Shown here: positions 57,916 through 64,000 of the stretch, piece after piece | Layout: each line of letters opens with the position of its first letter | Numbering within the stretch: position 1 is the first letter of the stretch | The notes under the pieces: model-generated | What the model saw: only the letters and a program-made list of their open reading frames with translations | The model's database searches: none | Told to the model about the DNA's origin: nothing | Made by a program: the position numbers and the translations under genes | Assembly (NCBI RefSeq): GCF_014656215.1 | Contig: NZ_BNBZ01000009.1 | Span: forward strand, 124,001 to 188,000 | Source of the DNA: Streptomyces zaomyceticus | GTDB taxonomy: Bacteria > Actinomycetota > Actinomycetes > Streptomycetales > Streptomycetaceae | Length of the DNA stretch: 64,000 nt | Direction: 5' to 3'

Positions 57916-58788
57916 GTGACCGCAGGCGAATCGAGCGGAGCAAGCGGGAGCGTGGTGCGACGCATCCTGCTGGGCTCCCAGCTGAGGCGGTTGCGCGAGT
58001 CGCGCGGGATCACCCGCGAGGCGGCCGGCTACTCGATCCGCGCGTCCGAATCCAAGATCAGCCGTATGGAGTTGGGACGGGTGAGCTTCAAGGCCAGGGA
58101 CGTAGAGGATCTGCTCACGCTGTACGGGGTCGGGGACGAGGCCGAACGCGGCTCGCTCCTCGGACTCGCCCGCGAGGCCAATGTCGCCGGCTGGTGGCAC
58201 AGCTTCGGCGACGTCCTGCCCGGCTGGTTCCAGACGTACATCGGGCTGGAAGGCGCCGCCTCCCTCATCCGCGTCTACGAAGTGCAGTTCGTCCACGGCC
58301 TGTTGCAGACCGAGGCGTACGCCCAGGCCGTCGTCACCCGAGGCATGCCCGGGGCCCCGGCCGCCGAGATCGACCGCCGGGTCGCCCTCCGCCTGGAACG
58401 GCAGAAGGTGCTCGTCTCCGAGCGCGCCCCCCAGTTCCACGCCGTCCTCGACGAGGCCGCCCTGCGCCGCCCCTACGGCGACCGGGCCGTCATGCAGGGG
58501 CAGTTGAGGCATCTCATCGAGATCTCCGAGCACCCGGGAGTCACGCTCCAGATCATGCCCTTCAGCTTCGGCGGGCATGCCGGCGAGAGCGGCGCCTTCA
58601 CGATGCTGAGCTTCCCCGAGTCCGACCTCTCCGACATCGTCTATCTGGAACAGCTCACCAGCGCCCTCTACCTCGACAAGCGCGAGGAGGTCGCCCAGTA
58701 CCAGCGAGTCATGGAACGACTGCAGAAGGAAGGACCGGATCCGGCCGAAAGCCGGGACCTTCTCCGAGGCCTCCTCCAACTCACCTGA
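57916..58788 (+). CDS. XRE-family regulator with DUF5753 domain (WhiJ-like)
   Basis: A 290-residue DNA-binding protein. The HTH_31/XRE domain covers about residues 15-75 (LGSQLRRLRESRGITREAAG, SESKISRMELG). The remainder is DUF5753 (YIGLEGAASLIRVYEVQFVHGLLQTEAYA, LDEAALRRPYG, HPGVTLQIMPF). GTG start with GGGGAGG eight bases upstream. Streptomyces has dozens of such paralogues, often next to DUF397 genes as here; WhiJ represses development with its DUF397-type partner. Divergent from the RsbW-like ATPase gene. Confidence 0.92.
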   Translation: MTAGESSGASGSVVRRILLGSQLRRLRESRGITREAAGYSIRASESKISRMELGRVSFKARDVEDLLTLYGVGDEAERGSLLGLAREANVAGWWHSFGDVLPGWFQTYIGLEGAASLIRVYEVQFVHGLLQTEAYAQAVVTRGMPGAPAAEIDRRVALRLERQKVLVSERAPQFHAVLDEAALRRPYGDRAVMQGQLRHLIEISEHPGVTLQIMPFSFGGHAGESGAFTMLSFPESDLSDIVYLEQLTSALYLDKREEVAQYQRVMERLQKEGPDPAESRDLLRGLLQLT

Positions 58789-58800
58789 CACATCAGTACG

Positions 58801-58852
58801 ATGACGTGACATCAGTTCCGACGTTTCGGCGTTTCGACGTCACTTCTGTCAT
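58801..58852. promoter_or_regulatory. repeat-rich region upstream of the aldehyde dehydrogenase
   Basis: GATGACGTGAC at the left and GACGTCAC...GTCATC at the right are partly inverse to each other, around an inner direct repeat of CGTTTCG (CGACGTTTCGGCGTTTCGACG). Such clustered half-sites before a catabolic gene suggest an operator. I cannot name the regulator. Confidence 0.35.
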
Positions 58853-58889
58853 CCGTGCAGAGGTAGAGCGGGTAGAGGGGTCTCGATCC

Positions 58890-60347
58890 ATGTCGCACTT
58901 CACCGACCTGGCCCACCAGTACATCGACGGCGAGTGGAAGCCGGGCAGTGGCTCGTGGGACATCATCGACTTCAACCCGTACACCGGGGAGAAGCTCGCC
59001 TCCATCACCGTCGCCACCGCCGGTGAGGTCGACCGCGCCTACCGGGCCGCCGAGCGCGCCCAGGCCGAGTGGGCCGAGACCAACCCGTACACCCGCCGGC
59101 TCGTCTTCGAGCGGGCGCTGCGGATCGTCGAGGACCGCGAGGAGGAGATCGCCGAGACGATCGTCGCCGAGCTCGGCGGCACCCGTCTCAAGGCCGCCTT
59201 CGAGCTGCACCTCGCCAAGGAGTTCCTGCGCGAGGCGGTCCAGCTCGCGCTGCGCCCCGAGGGCCGCATCCTGCCGTCCCCGGTGGACGGCAAGGAGAAC
59301 CGCGTCTACCGCGTGCCCGTCGGGGTCGTCGGCGTCATCTCGCCCTTCAACTTCCCCTTCCTCCTCTCCATCAAGTCGGTCGCGCCCGCGCTCGCCCTGG
59401 GCAACGCGGTCGTCCTCAAGCCGCACCAGAACACCCCGATCTGCGGCGGCACCCTCGTCGCCAAGGTCCTGGAGGAGGCCGGGCTGCCGGCCGGTCTGCT
59501 GAACGTCGTCGTCACCGACATCGCCGAGATCGGCGACGCGCTCCTGACCCACCCGGTCCCGAAGGTCATCTCCTTCACCGGCTCCGACAAGGTCGGCCGC
59601 CACGTCGCCACGGTCTGCGCGCAGAACTTCAAGCACGCCGTCCTCGAACTCGGCGGCAACAGCGCCCTGATCGTCCTCGACGACGCCGACGTCGACTACG
59701 CGGTGGACGCGGCCGTGTTCAGCCGGTTCGTGCACCAGGGGCAGGTCTGCATGGCCGCCAACCGCATCCTGGTGGACCGGACCGTGGAGGAGGAGTTCAC
59801 CGAGAAGTTCGTGGCGAAGGTGAAGACCCTGCGGGTCGGCGACCCGGCCGACCCCGCCACCCACATCGGTCCGCTCATCAACTCCCAGCAGGCGGAGGCC
59901 GTCTCCTCGCTCGTCGACCAGACGGTCGCGGCCGGCGCGACGGCGCTGCTGCACGGCACGGTCGACGGCAATCTCGTCTCCCCGTCCGTCCTCACCGGCT
60001 TCGCCCCCGACGCCCCGGTCCTCGGTCAGGAGATCTTCGGCCCGGTCGCCCTGATCGTTCCGTTCGACGGCGAGGAGGAGGCCGTACGGATCGCCAACGA
60101 CACCCCGTACGGGCTCAGCGGCGCCGTGCACACGGGTGACATCGAGCGGGGTGTACGGGTCGCCAAGCGCATCCACACCGGCATGATCCACATCAACGAC
60201 GGCACCGTGCACGACGAGCCGATCGTGCCCTTCGGCGGCGAGAAGCACTCGGGCATCGGGCGGCTCAACGGCGAGGCGATGGTGGAGAGCTTCACCACCC
60301 AGAAGTGGATCTCGATCCAGCACGGCCGGAGCCGGTTCCCCTTCTAG
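58890..60347 (+). CDS. aldehyde dehydrogenase family protein
   Basis: A 485-residue NAD(P)-dependent aldehyde dehydrogenase that should oxidise an aldehyde to the acid. The cofactor strand reads VISPFNFPF (residues about 149-157). The general base is Glu253 in LELGGNSAL and the nucleophile is Cys287 in GQVCMAANR. EIFGPVALIVPF and PFGGEKHSGIGR complete the family pattern. It looks closest to benzaldehyde/vanillin-type ALDHs. AGAGGGG lies nine bases before the ATG. Transcribed alone; a repeat-rich region lies upstream. Confidence 0.93.
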   Translation: MSHFTDLAHQYIDGEWKPGSGSWDIIDFNPYTGEKLASITVATAGEVDRAYRAAERAQAEWAETNPYTRRLVFERALRIVEDREEEIAETIVAELGGTRLKAAFELHLAKEFLREAVQLALRPEGRILPSPVDGKENRVYRVPVGVVGVISPFNFPFLLSIKSVAPALALGNAVVLKPHQNTPICGGTLVAKVLEEAGLPAGLLNVVVTDIAEIGDALLTHPVPKVISFTGSDKVGRHVATVCAQNFKHAVLELGGNSALIVLDDADVDYAVDAAVFSRFVHQGQVCMAANRILVDRTVEEEFTEKFVAKVKTLRVGDPADPATHIGPLINSQQAEAVSSLVDQTVAAGATALLHGTVDGNLVSPSVLTGFAPDAPVLGQEIFGPVALIVPFDGEEEAVRIANDTPYGLSGAVHTGDIERGVRVAKRIHTGMIHINDGTVHDEPIVPFGGEKHSGIGRLNGEAMVESFTTQKWISIQHGRSRFPF

Positions 60348-60451
60348 GACAGTAGTTGTCCGCAAGGGTCCGTAGCGTAAGGGGTGTCGAGAAGGTCCGG
60401 GCCCGCCAGGACCGGACGGCGCAAGCGATTCGGCTACGGAAGGCGGACATC

Positions 60452-60994
60452 ATGGTGGCTCTCGTTCCCACGGAGACCCACGGCGACGAGCGCGGCGCGC
60501 TCCTGAACTTCGTCGAGGCCCAGCGCGCCGCGATCCGCCGCTCGCTCCTCGGACTCACCGAGGAGCAGGCGGCGAGCCGCCCCAGCGCCAGCGAGCTCAG
60601 CCTCTCCGGACTGCTCAAGCACGTCGCCGAGGTCGAGCTCAACTGGCTCCGGCTGGCGCAGCAGAGGCCGAACGAGCGGCAGCGCACCCAGGAGACCTGG
60701 GGCGAGGGCTTCCGGCTCGTGGACGGGGAGACCATCCCGGAGATCATGGAGTTCTGGGCGGGCGTGGCGAAGGAGACCGAGGAGTTCGTCCGCTCGGTGC
60801 CCAGCCTGGACGACACCTTCCCGCTGCCCGAGGCGCCCTGGTTCCCCGTGGACGGACGGGTCTCGATGCGCTGGATGGTGCTCCACCTGGTGCAGGAGGC
60901 GGGCCGCCACGCCGGGCACGCCGACGTCATCCGCGAGTCCCTGGACGGCAAGGGCTCCTTCGAACTGATCGCGGCGGAGCAGGGCCGGGGCTGA
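60452..60994 (+). CDS. DinB-like (DUF664) protein
   Basis: A 180-residue four-helix-bundle protein of the DinB/DUF664 family, putative metal-dependent enzymes related to mycothiol-dependent transferases. Metal ligands fit the first histidine in LLKHVAEVELNW (about residue 56) and the pair in EAGRHAGHADVIRE (about 152 and 155-156). GGAAGGCGG precedes the ATG. Members in actinobacteria include mycothiol S-transferases acting on thiol-reactive toxins; the substrate here is unknown. Confidence 0.88.
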   Translation: MVALVPTETHGDERGALLNFVEAQRAAIRRSLLGLTEEQAASRPSASELSLSGLLKHVAEVELNWLRLAQQRPNERQRTQETWGEGFRLVDGETIPEIMEFWAGVAKETEEFVRSVPSLDDTFPLPEAPWFPVDGRVSMRWMVLHLVQEAGRHAGHADVIRESLDGKGSFELIAAEQGRG

Positions 60995-61063
60995 GCGCGG
61001 CGGCGGGGACCGGGCGCGGTCGGGACGCCGGTGCCGCCCCCGGGCGGCCCCCCGCGCGTACCC

Positions 61064-61079
61064 TGGTCAAAATTGACTA
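61064..61079. promoter_or_regulatory. PadR operator 1 (before the padR gene)
   Basis: TGGTCAAAATTGACTA, a near-perfect palindrome, ends 12 bases before the ATG of the PadR gene. The same pattern occurs twice before the transporter genes. Confidence 0.75.
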
Positions 61080-61091
61080 GGAGGTACGGCG

Positions 61092-61706
61092 ATGTCGGCG
61101 ATCCGGCTGCTCGTCCTGGGCGCGGTGAAGCAGCACGGCCGCGCCCACGGCTACCAGGTCCGCAACGACCTGGAGTACTGGGGCGCCCACGAGTGGTCCC
61201 ACGCCAAGCCGGGCTCGATCTACCACGCGCTGAAGCAGATGGCGAAGCAGGGACTGCTGCACGCGCACGAGGTCGCGCCGAGCGCGGTCGGCGGACCGCC
61301 GCGCGTCGAGTACGAGCTGACGGAGAGCGGTACGGAGGAGTACTTCGCGCTGCTGCGCGAGGCGCTGACCACGTACGACCAGAAGATGGACGTCCTGTCG
61401 GCGGGCATCGGCTTCATCGTGGACCTGCCCCGGAAGGAGGCCGCGGAGCTGCTGCGCCGGCGGGTGCGGGCGCTCGACGAATGGCGGACCGCGGTCACGG
61501 AGTACTACACGCCGGAGGGCGGCCCCGGCCAGCTCGGGCACATCGGCGAGATCATGCACATGTGGGTCCACTCGGCGGACGCCGGCAAGGAGTGGACGCT
61601 CGGGCTGATCGAGCGGATCGAGGGCGGGGCGTACGTCTTCGCGGGCGAGGGGGACCCGTTCGTGGGGGTCCTGGCCGAGGGGGAGGAGAACCCCTATGCG
61701 ACGTGA
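61092..61706 (+). CDS. PadR-family transcriptional regulator
   Basis: A 204-residue repressor. The PadR winged helix is at the N-terminus (RLLVLGAVKQHGRAHGYQVRNDL, GSIYHALKQMAKQGLL, RVEYELTESG). A C-terminal helical dimerisation domain (Vir-like, about residues 90-190) follows. AGGAGG lies nine bases before the ATG. PadR-type regulators sense small drugs or phenolics and repress neighbouring efflux pumps. Here the operator found before its own gene recurs before the downstream DrrAB-type transporter, so autorepression plus control of the pump is likely. Confidence 0.93.
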   Translation: MSAIRLLVLGAVKQHGRAHGYQVRNDLEYWGAHEWSHAKPGSIYHALKQMAKQGLLHAHEVAPSAVGGPPRVEYELTESGTEEYFALLREALTTYDQKMDVLSAGIGFIVDLPRKEAAELLRRRVRALDEWRTAVTEYYTPEGGPGQLGHIGEIMHMWVHSADAGKEWTLGLIERIEGGAYVFAGEGDPFVGVLAEGEENPYAT

Positions 61707-61766
61707 AGCCGGTGCGACGTGAATTCCGTGTGCGGCCCCCGGTCGGCATCTGCGGTCGGCACCTGC

Positions 61767-61782
61767 TAATCAAGTTTGACTA
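61767..61782. promoter_or_regulatory. PadR operator 2
   Basis: TAATCAAGTTTGACTA, 13 of 16 bases as in operator 1, lies 79 bases before the transporter ATPase start and ends 39 bases before operator 3. It probably overlaps the transporter promoter. Confidence 0.7.
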
Positions 61783-61821
61783 AGCACTCCCGAGGGCATA
61801 CCTTGCTCCGTCGGTGGCGAC

Positions 61822-61837
61822 TGGTCAAATTTGACTA
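61822..61837. promoter_or_regulatory. PadR operator 3
   Basis: TGGTCAAATTTGACTA, differing from operator 1 at one position, ends 23 bases before the ATG of the transporter ATPase, where bound repressor would block transcription. Confidence 0.75.
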
Positions 61838-61860
61838 CGAGGATTTCGGGAGGAATCGAC

Positions 61861-62835
61861 ATGACAGCGGACGCGATCCTCGTGGAGGGCGCACGCAAGC
61901 GGTACGGGGAGAAGGAGGCCCTGGCCGGCCTCGACCTCACCGTCCGGCGCGGCACCGTCCACGGCCTGCTCGGGCCCAACGGCGCGGGCAAGACCACGAC
62001 GGTACGCATCCTGGCCACCCTGCTCCGCCACGACGAGGGCCTGGTGCGGGTGGCGGGACACGACGTACGGACCGAGGCCCGGGAGGTACGGCGGCGGATC
62101 GGCCTCCTCGGACAGCACGCGGCCCTCGACGAGGAGCTGGGCGGCAGGCAGAACCTGGAGATGTTCGGCCGACTCCACCACCTGGGCGCGCGGCGCGCCG
62201 GGTCGCGGGCCGACGAACTCCTGGAGCGCTTCGGCCTCACCGACACCGGACGCAAGCCCGTCAAGCAGTTCAGCGGAGGCATGCGACGACGCCTCGACCT
62301 GGCCGCCTCCCTGATCACGGACCCCGAGGTGCTCTTCCTCGACGAACCGACGACCGGACTCGACCCGCGCGGCCGCGGCGAGGTCTGGGAGTCCGTGCGC
62401 TCCCTCGTCGGCGGGGGCACCACGGTGCTGCTCACCACGCAGTACCTGGAGGAGGCGGACCGGCTCGCCGACCGGATCTCGGTCGTCGACGAAGGGCGGG
62501 TCGTCGCGGACGGCACCGCCGACGAGCTGAAGGCGAAGGTCGGCGTGGACCGCATCGACGTGGTCGTACGGGACGGGGCACGGCTCGACGAGGCGGCCGC
62601 GCTGCTGCCGGGCGAGCGGGCCGAGGTGAGCGTGGACGCCGACCGGCGGCGGCTCAGCGTTCCGGTGGCGGACCGGACGGCCTCGCTCGCCGAGACCGTG
62701 CGGGCGCTGGCGGAGGCCGGGATCGAGGCCGAGGACATCGCTCTGCGGCGGCCGACGCTGGACGAGGTCTTCCTGCACCTGACAGCACGCGGTACGGCCC
62801 CGGGGGCGGACCGCGAGAAGGAGGTGGCGGCATGA
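61861..62835 (+). CDS. daunorubicin-resistance (DrrA)-type ABC transporter ATP-binding protein
   Basis: A 324-residue ATPase. Walker A is [10 protein letters not shown] (about residues 39-48), the signature [12 protein letters not shown], Walker [15 protein letters not shown], and the switch region is [14 protein letters not shown]. The C-terminal extension contains [13 protein letters not shown], a hallmark of DrrA-type subunits. GGGAGG lies before the ATG, and the stop overlaps the permease start (ATGA). Under PadR control through two operators upstream. Likely exports a hydrophobic drug-like molecule. Confidence 0.93.
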   Translation: MTADAILVEGARKRYGEKEALAGLDLTVRRGTVHGLLGPNGAGKTTTVRILATLLRHDEGLVRVAGHDVRTEAREVRRRIGLLGQHAALDEELGGRQNLEMFGRLHHLGARRAGSRADELLERFGLTDTGRKPVKQFSGGMRRRLDLAASLITDPEVLFLDEPTTGLDPRGRGEVWESVRSLVGGGTTVLLTTQYLEEADRLADRISVVDEGRVVADGTADELKAKVGVDRIDVVVRDGARLDEAAALLPGERAEVSVDADRRRLSVPVADRTASLAETVRALAEAGIEAEDIALRRPTLDEVFLHLTARGTAPGADREKEVAA

Positions 62836-63596
62836 GCGCCGCGTACGTGGTGAGCGACTGCTGGACGATGACCCGCCGCGAGCTGGCGCACTGGGCCCGA
62901 CAGCCCGTGCAGGTCCTCGTCGGACTCGTGTTCCCGGTGATGATGCTGCTGATGTTCGGCTATCTGGTCGGCGGCGGGCGGGGCGTCGACGGCGACTACG
63001 TCGACTTCCTGGTGCCCGGGATGCTCACCCTGACCATGGTGTTCGGGCTCGAAGGCACCATGACGGCGGTGACGCAGGACCTGAACAAGGGCGTGATCGA
63101 CCGGTTCCGGGCGATGCCGATGACCGACGGCGCTGTGCTCGTGGGGCGGTCGGCGGCCGACATGCTCCAGTCGACGGTGGGCCTGCTCGTGATGGTCGGC
63201 GTCGGGTACGCGATCGGCTGGCGTGCGAACGGCGGCCCCGGAAGCACCCTCGGGGCGCTGGGCCTGCTGCTCCTGCTCCGTTTCGCGATGCTGTGGATCG
63301 GGATCCTCCTCGCCCTGGTCGCGGGGCGGGCGGAGCTGGTGCAGGCGGTGCAGATCCTCGTCTGGCCCATCGGCTTCCTCTCCAACGCCTTCGCCTCGCC
63401 GGACTCGATGCCGGGCTGGCTCGGCACGTTCGTGGAGTGGAACCCGATGTCGGCGACCGCGACGGCGGTCCGCGACCTCTTCGGCAACCCGGGCGGCGAA
63501 CCGGGGCACATCGGGGCGGCGGTGGTGTGGCCGCTGGTGCTCCTGGCGGTCTTCCTCCCGCTGGCGGTACGGAAGTTCGGGCGGCTCGGGAAGTAG
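62832..63596 (+). CDS. DrrB-type ABC-2 transporter permease
   Basis: A 254-residue permease with about six helices. The conserved ABC-2 pattern [38 protein letters not shown] (span about residues 56-95) and the [16 protein letters not shown] end are present. ATG overlaps the ATPase stop. It forms the membrane channel of the PadR-controlled pump. Confidence 0.92.
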   Translation: MSAAYVVSDCWTMTRRELAHWARQPVQVLVGLVFPVMMLLMFGYLVGGGRGVDGDYVDFLVPGMLTLTMVFGLEGTMTAVTQDLNKGVIDRFRAMPMTDGAVLVGRSAADMLQSTVGLLVMVGVGYAIGWRANGGPGSTLGALGLLLLLRFAMLWIGILLALVAGRAELVQAVQILVWPIGFLSNAFASPDSMPGWLGTFVEWNPMSATATAVRDLFGNPGGEPGHIGAAVVWPLVLLAVFLPLAVRKFGRLGK

Positions 63597-63688
63597 CGGC
63601 GCGGAGGTGGGAACCCGGGGGCGGCGAGCGGTGTATTGAAAGCAGCGGTTCACCGCGGACCGCCCGAGGGAGGACAGGGGGACGTGCG

Positions 63689-64000
63689 ATGCGCAGGCCC
63701 GTGGGAGGAGTGGTCGGCGCTGTCGTGGCGCTGGTGCTGGTGGTGTTGAGCGGGTGTTCGGGAGCGAGGTCGGGTGGGGAGGAGGGCGGTGCGGGGAGCC
63801 GGGGAGGTGCGGGGATTCTCGGTTCTTCGGAGGGTCCGGGCTCTTCGGAGGGTCGGGACACTTCGGGAGGCCTCGGCTCGGCCGGTGAGGGGCCGGTGGG
63901 GGATCCGGATCCGCGGCTCTTCGGGGCGCCGCCCCGGATTCCGTCGGCGGAGGGGCTGCCCGGCTGGGCGCACAGTCCGGGCTTCGCGCGGGACGGCAGC
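63689..64000 (+). CDS. lipoprotein, N-terminal part (cut by window end)
   Basis: An open frame of 104 codons runs off the window. The N-terminus is a lipoprotein signal: MRRPVGGVVGAVVALVLVVL followed by the lipobox LSGCSG (Cys23). A Gly/Ser/Glu-rich low-complexity linker with GSSEGPGSSEGR repeats follows, and then a more ordered part (DPDPRLFGAPPRIPSAEGLPGWAHS would span about residues 77-101). AGGGAGGACAGGGGG lies upstream of the ATG. No family can be assigned from this piece. Confidence 0.72.
   Translation, partial: MRRPVGGVVGAVVALVLVVLSGCSGARSGGEEGGAGSRGGAGILGSSEGPGSSEGRDTSGGLGSAGEGPVGDPDPRLFGAPPRIPSAEGLPGWAHSPGFARDGS

Overview
The window is high-GC actinobacterial chromosome, almost certainly Streptomyces. 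Third codon positions are nearly always G or C, GTG and TTG starts are common, and several genes begin directly at a TANNNT-type -10 box (leaderless mRNA). It also carries Streptomyces family signatures: a lysine-rich TopA tail, an MFS-thymidylate kinase-coiled coil fusion, a SARP regulator, DUF397 and XRE-DUF5753 proteins, DUF6479, SigE-family sigma factors and rare TTA codons.

Left part (1-18.6 kb) is mostly core genome. It has the end of an ABC-2 transporter, topA, the tmk fusion, a MacB-type ABC exporter with a convergent two-component system, holB, a secreted lipoprotein peptidase, tRNA-Thr(CGU), and an alpha/beta-hydrolase with a divergent TetR regulator. The order topA, tmk, holB, peptidase matches the neighbourhood known from S. 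coelicolor; the exporter and two-component system lie inside it.

The region of greatest interest is a compact biosynthetic gene cluster at about 18.8-34.8 kb. Two regulators open it: an XRE-SARP-NB-ARC fusion and a LuxR/TrmB-like protein. Both have an in-frame TTA codon, and a DasR-like site lies upstream of the first. They are followed by an FMN-binding protein with a histidine-repeat tail, then an almost gap-free operon: AurF-like di-iron N-oxygenase, aminoacyl-tRNA-synthetase-like amino acid:carrier-protein ligase, AcpS-type PPTase, free carrier protein, carboxyl/O-methyltransferase, KAS III-like enzyme with an altered triad, second carrier protein, and a cysteine-less KAS-like partner. 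Next come a stand-alone condensation domain, a cytoplasmic NodB deacetylase with an unusual N-terminal domain, an MFS exporter, an Sfp-type PPTase and a second flavin protein. There is no NRPS adenylation domain and no modular PKS. My inference is that an amino acid is loaded onto a carrier protein by a synthetase paralogue, N-oxidised, and joined to an acyl unit on the second carrier.

The middle part (35-43.4 kb) holds a SigJ-like ECF sigma factor, a DUF6479 protein, a SigE-family sigma factor with a membrane partner, a family A DNA polymerase, a LuxR regulator with a kinase-like ATPase domain, an MDR oxidoreductase and a GNAT. Several short tandem repeat arrays lie between genes.

The right part (43.7-64 kb) holds a second ABC exporter, an NmrA-like/HxlR pair, a DUF2786 protein, a FUSC membrane protein, a secreted protein whose core recurs in the anti-sigma-like partner of a nearby sigma factor, and a zinc-starvation locus. 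That locus has cysteine-poor L28, S14, L33 and L31 paralogues plus a CobW-like protein around a clear Zur box. It is followed by a DUF397 / RsbW-like ATPase / XRE-DUF5753 trio, an aldehyde dehydrogenase, a DinB-like protein, a PadR regulator with three matching operators around a DrrAB-type transporter, and the start of a lipoprotein gene cut by the window end.
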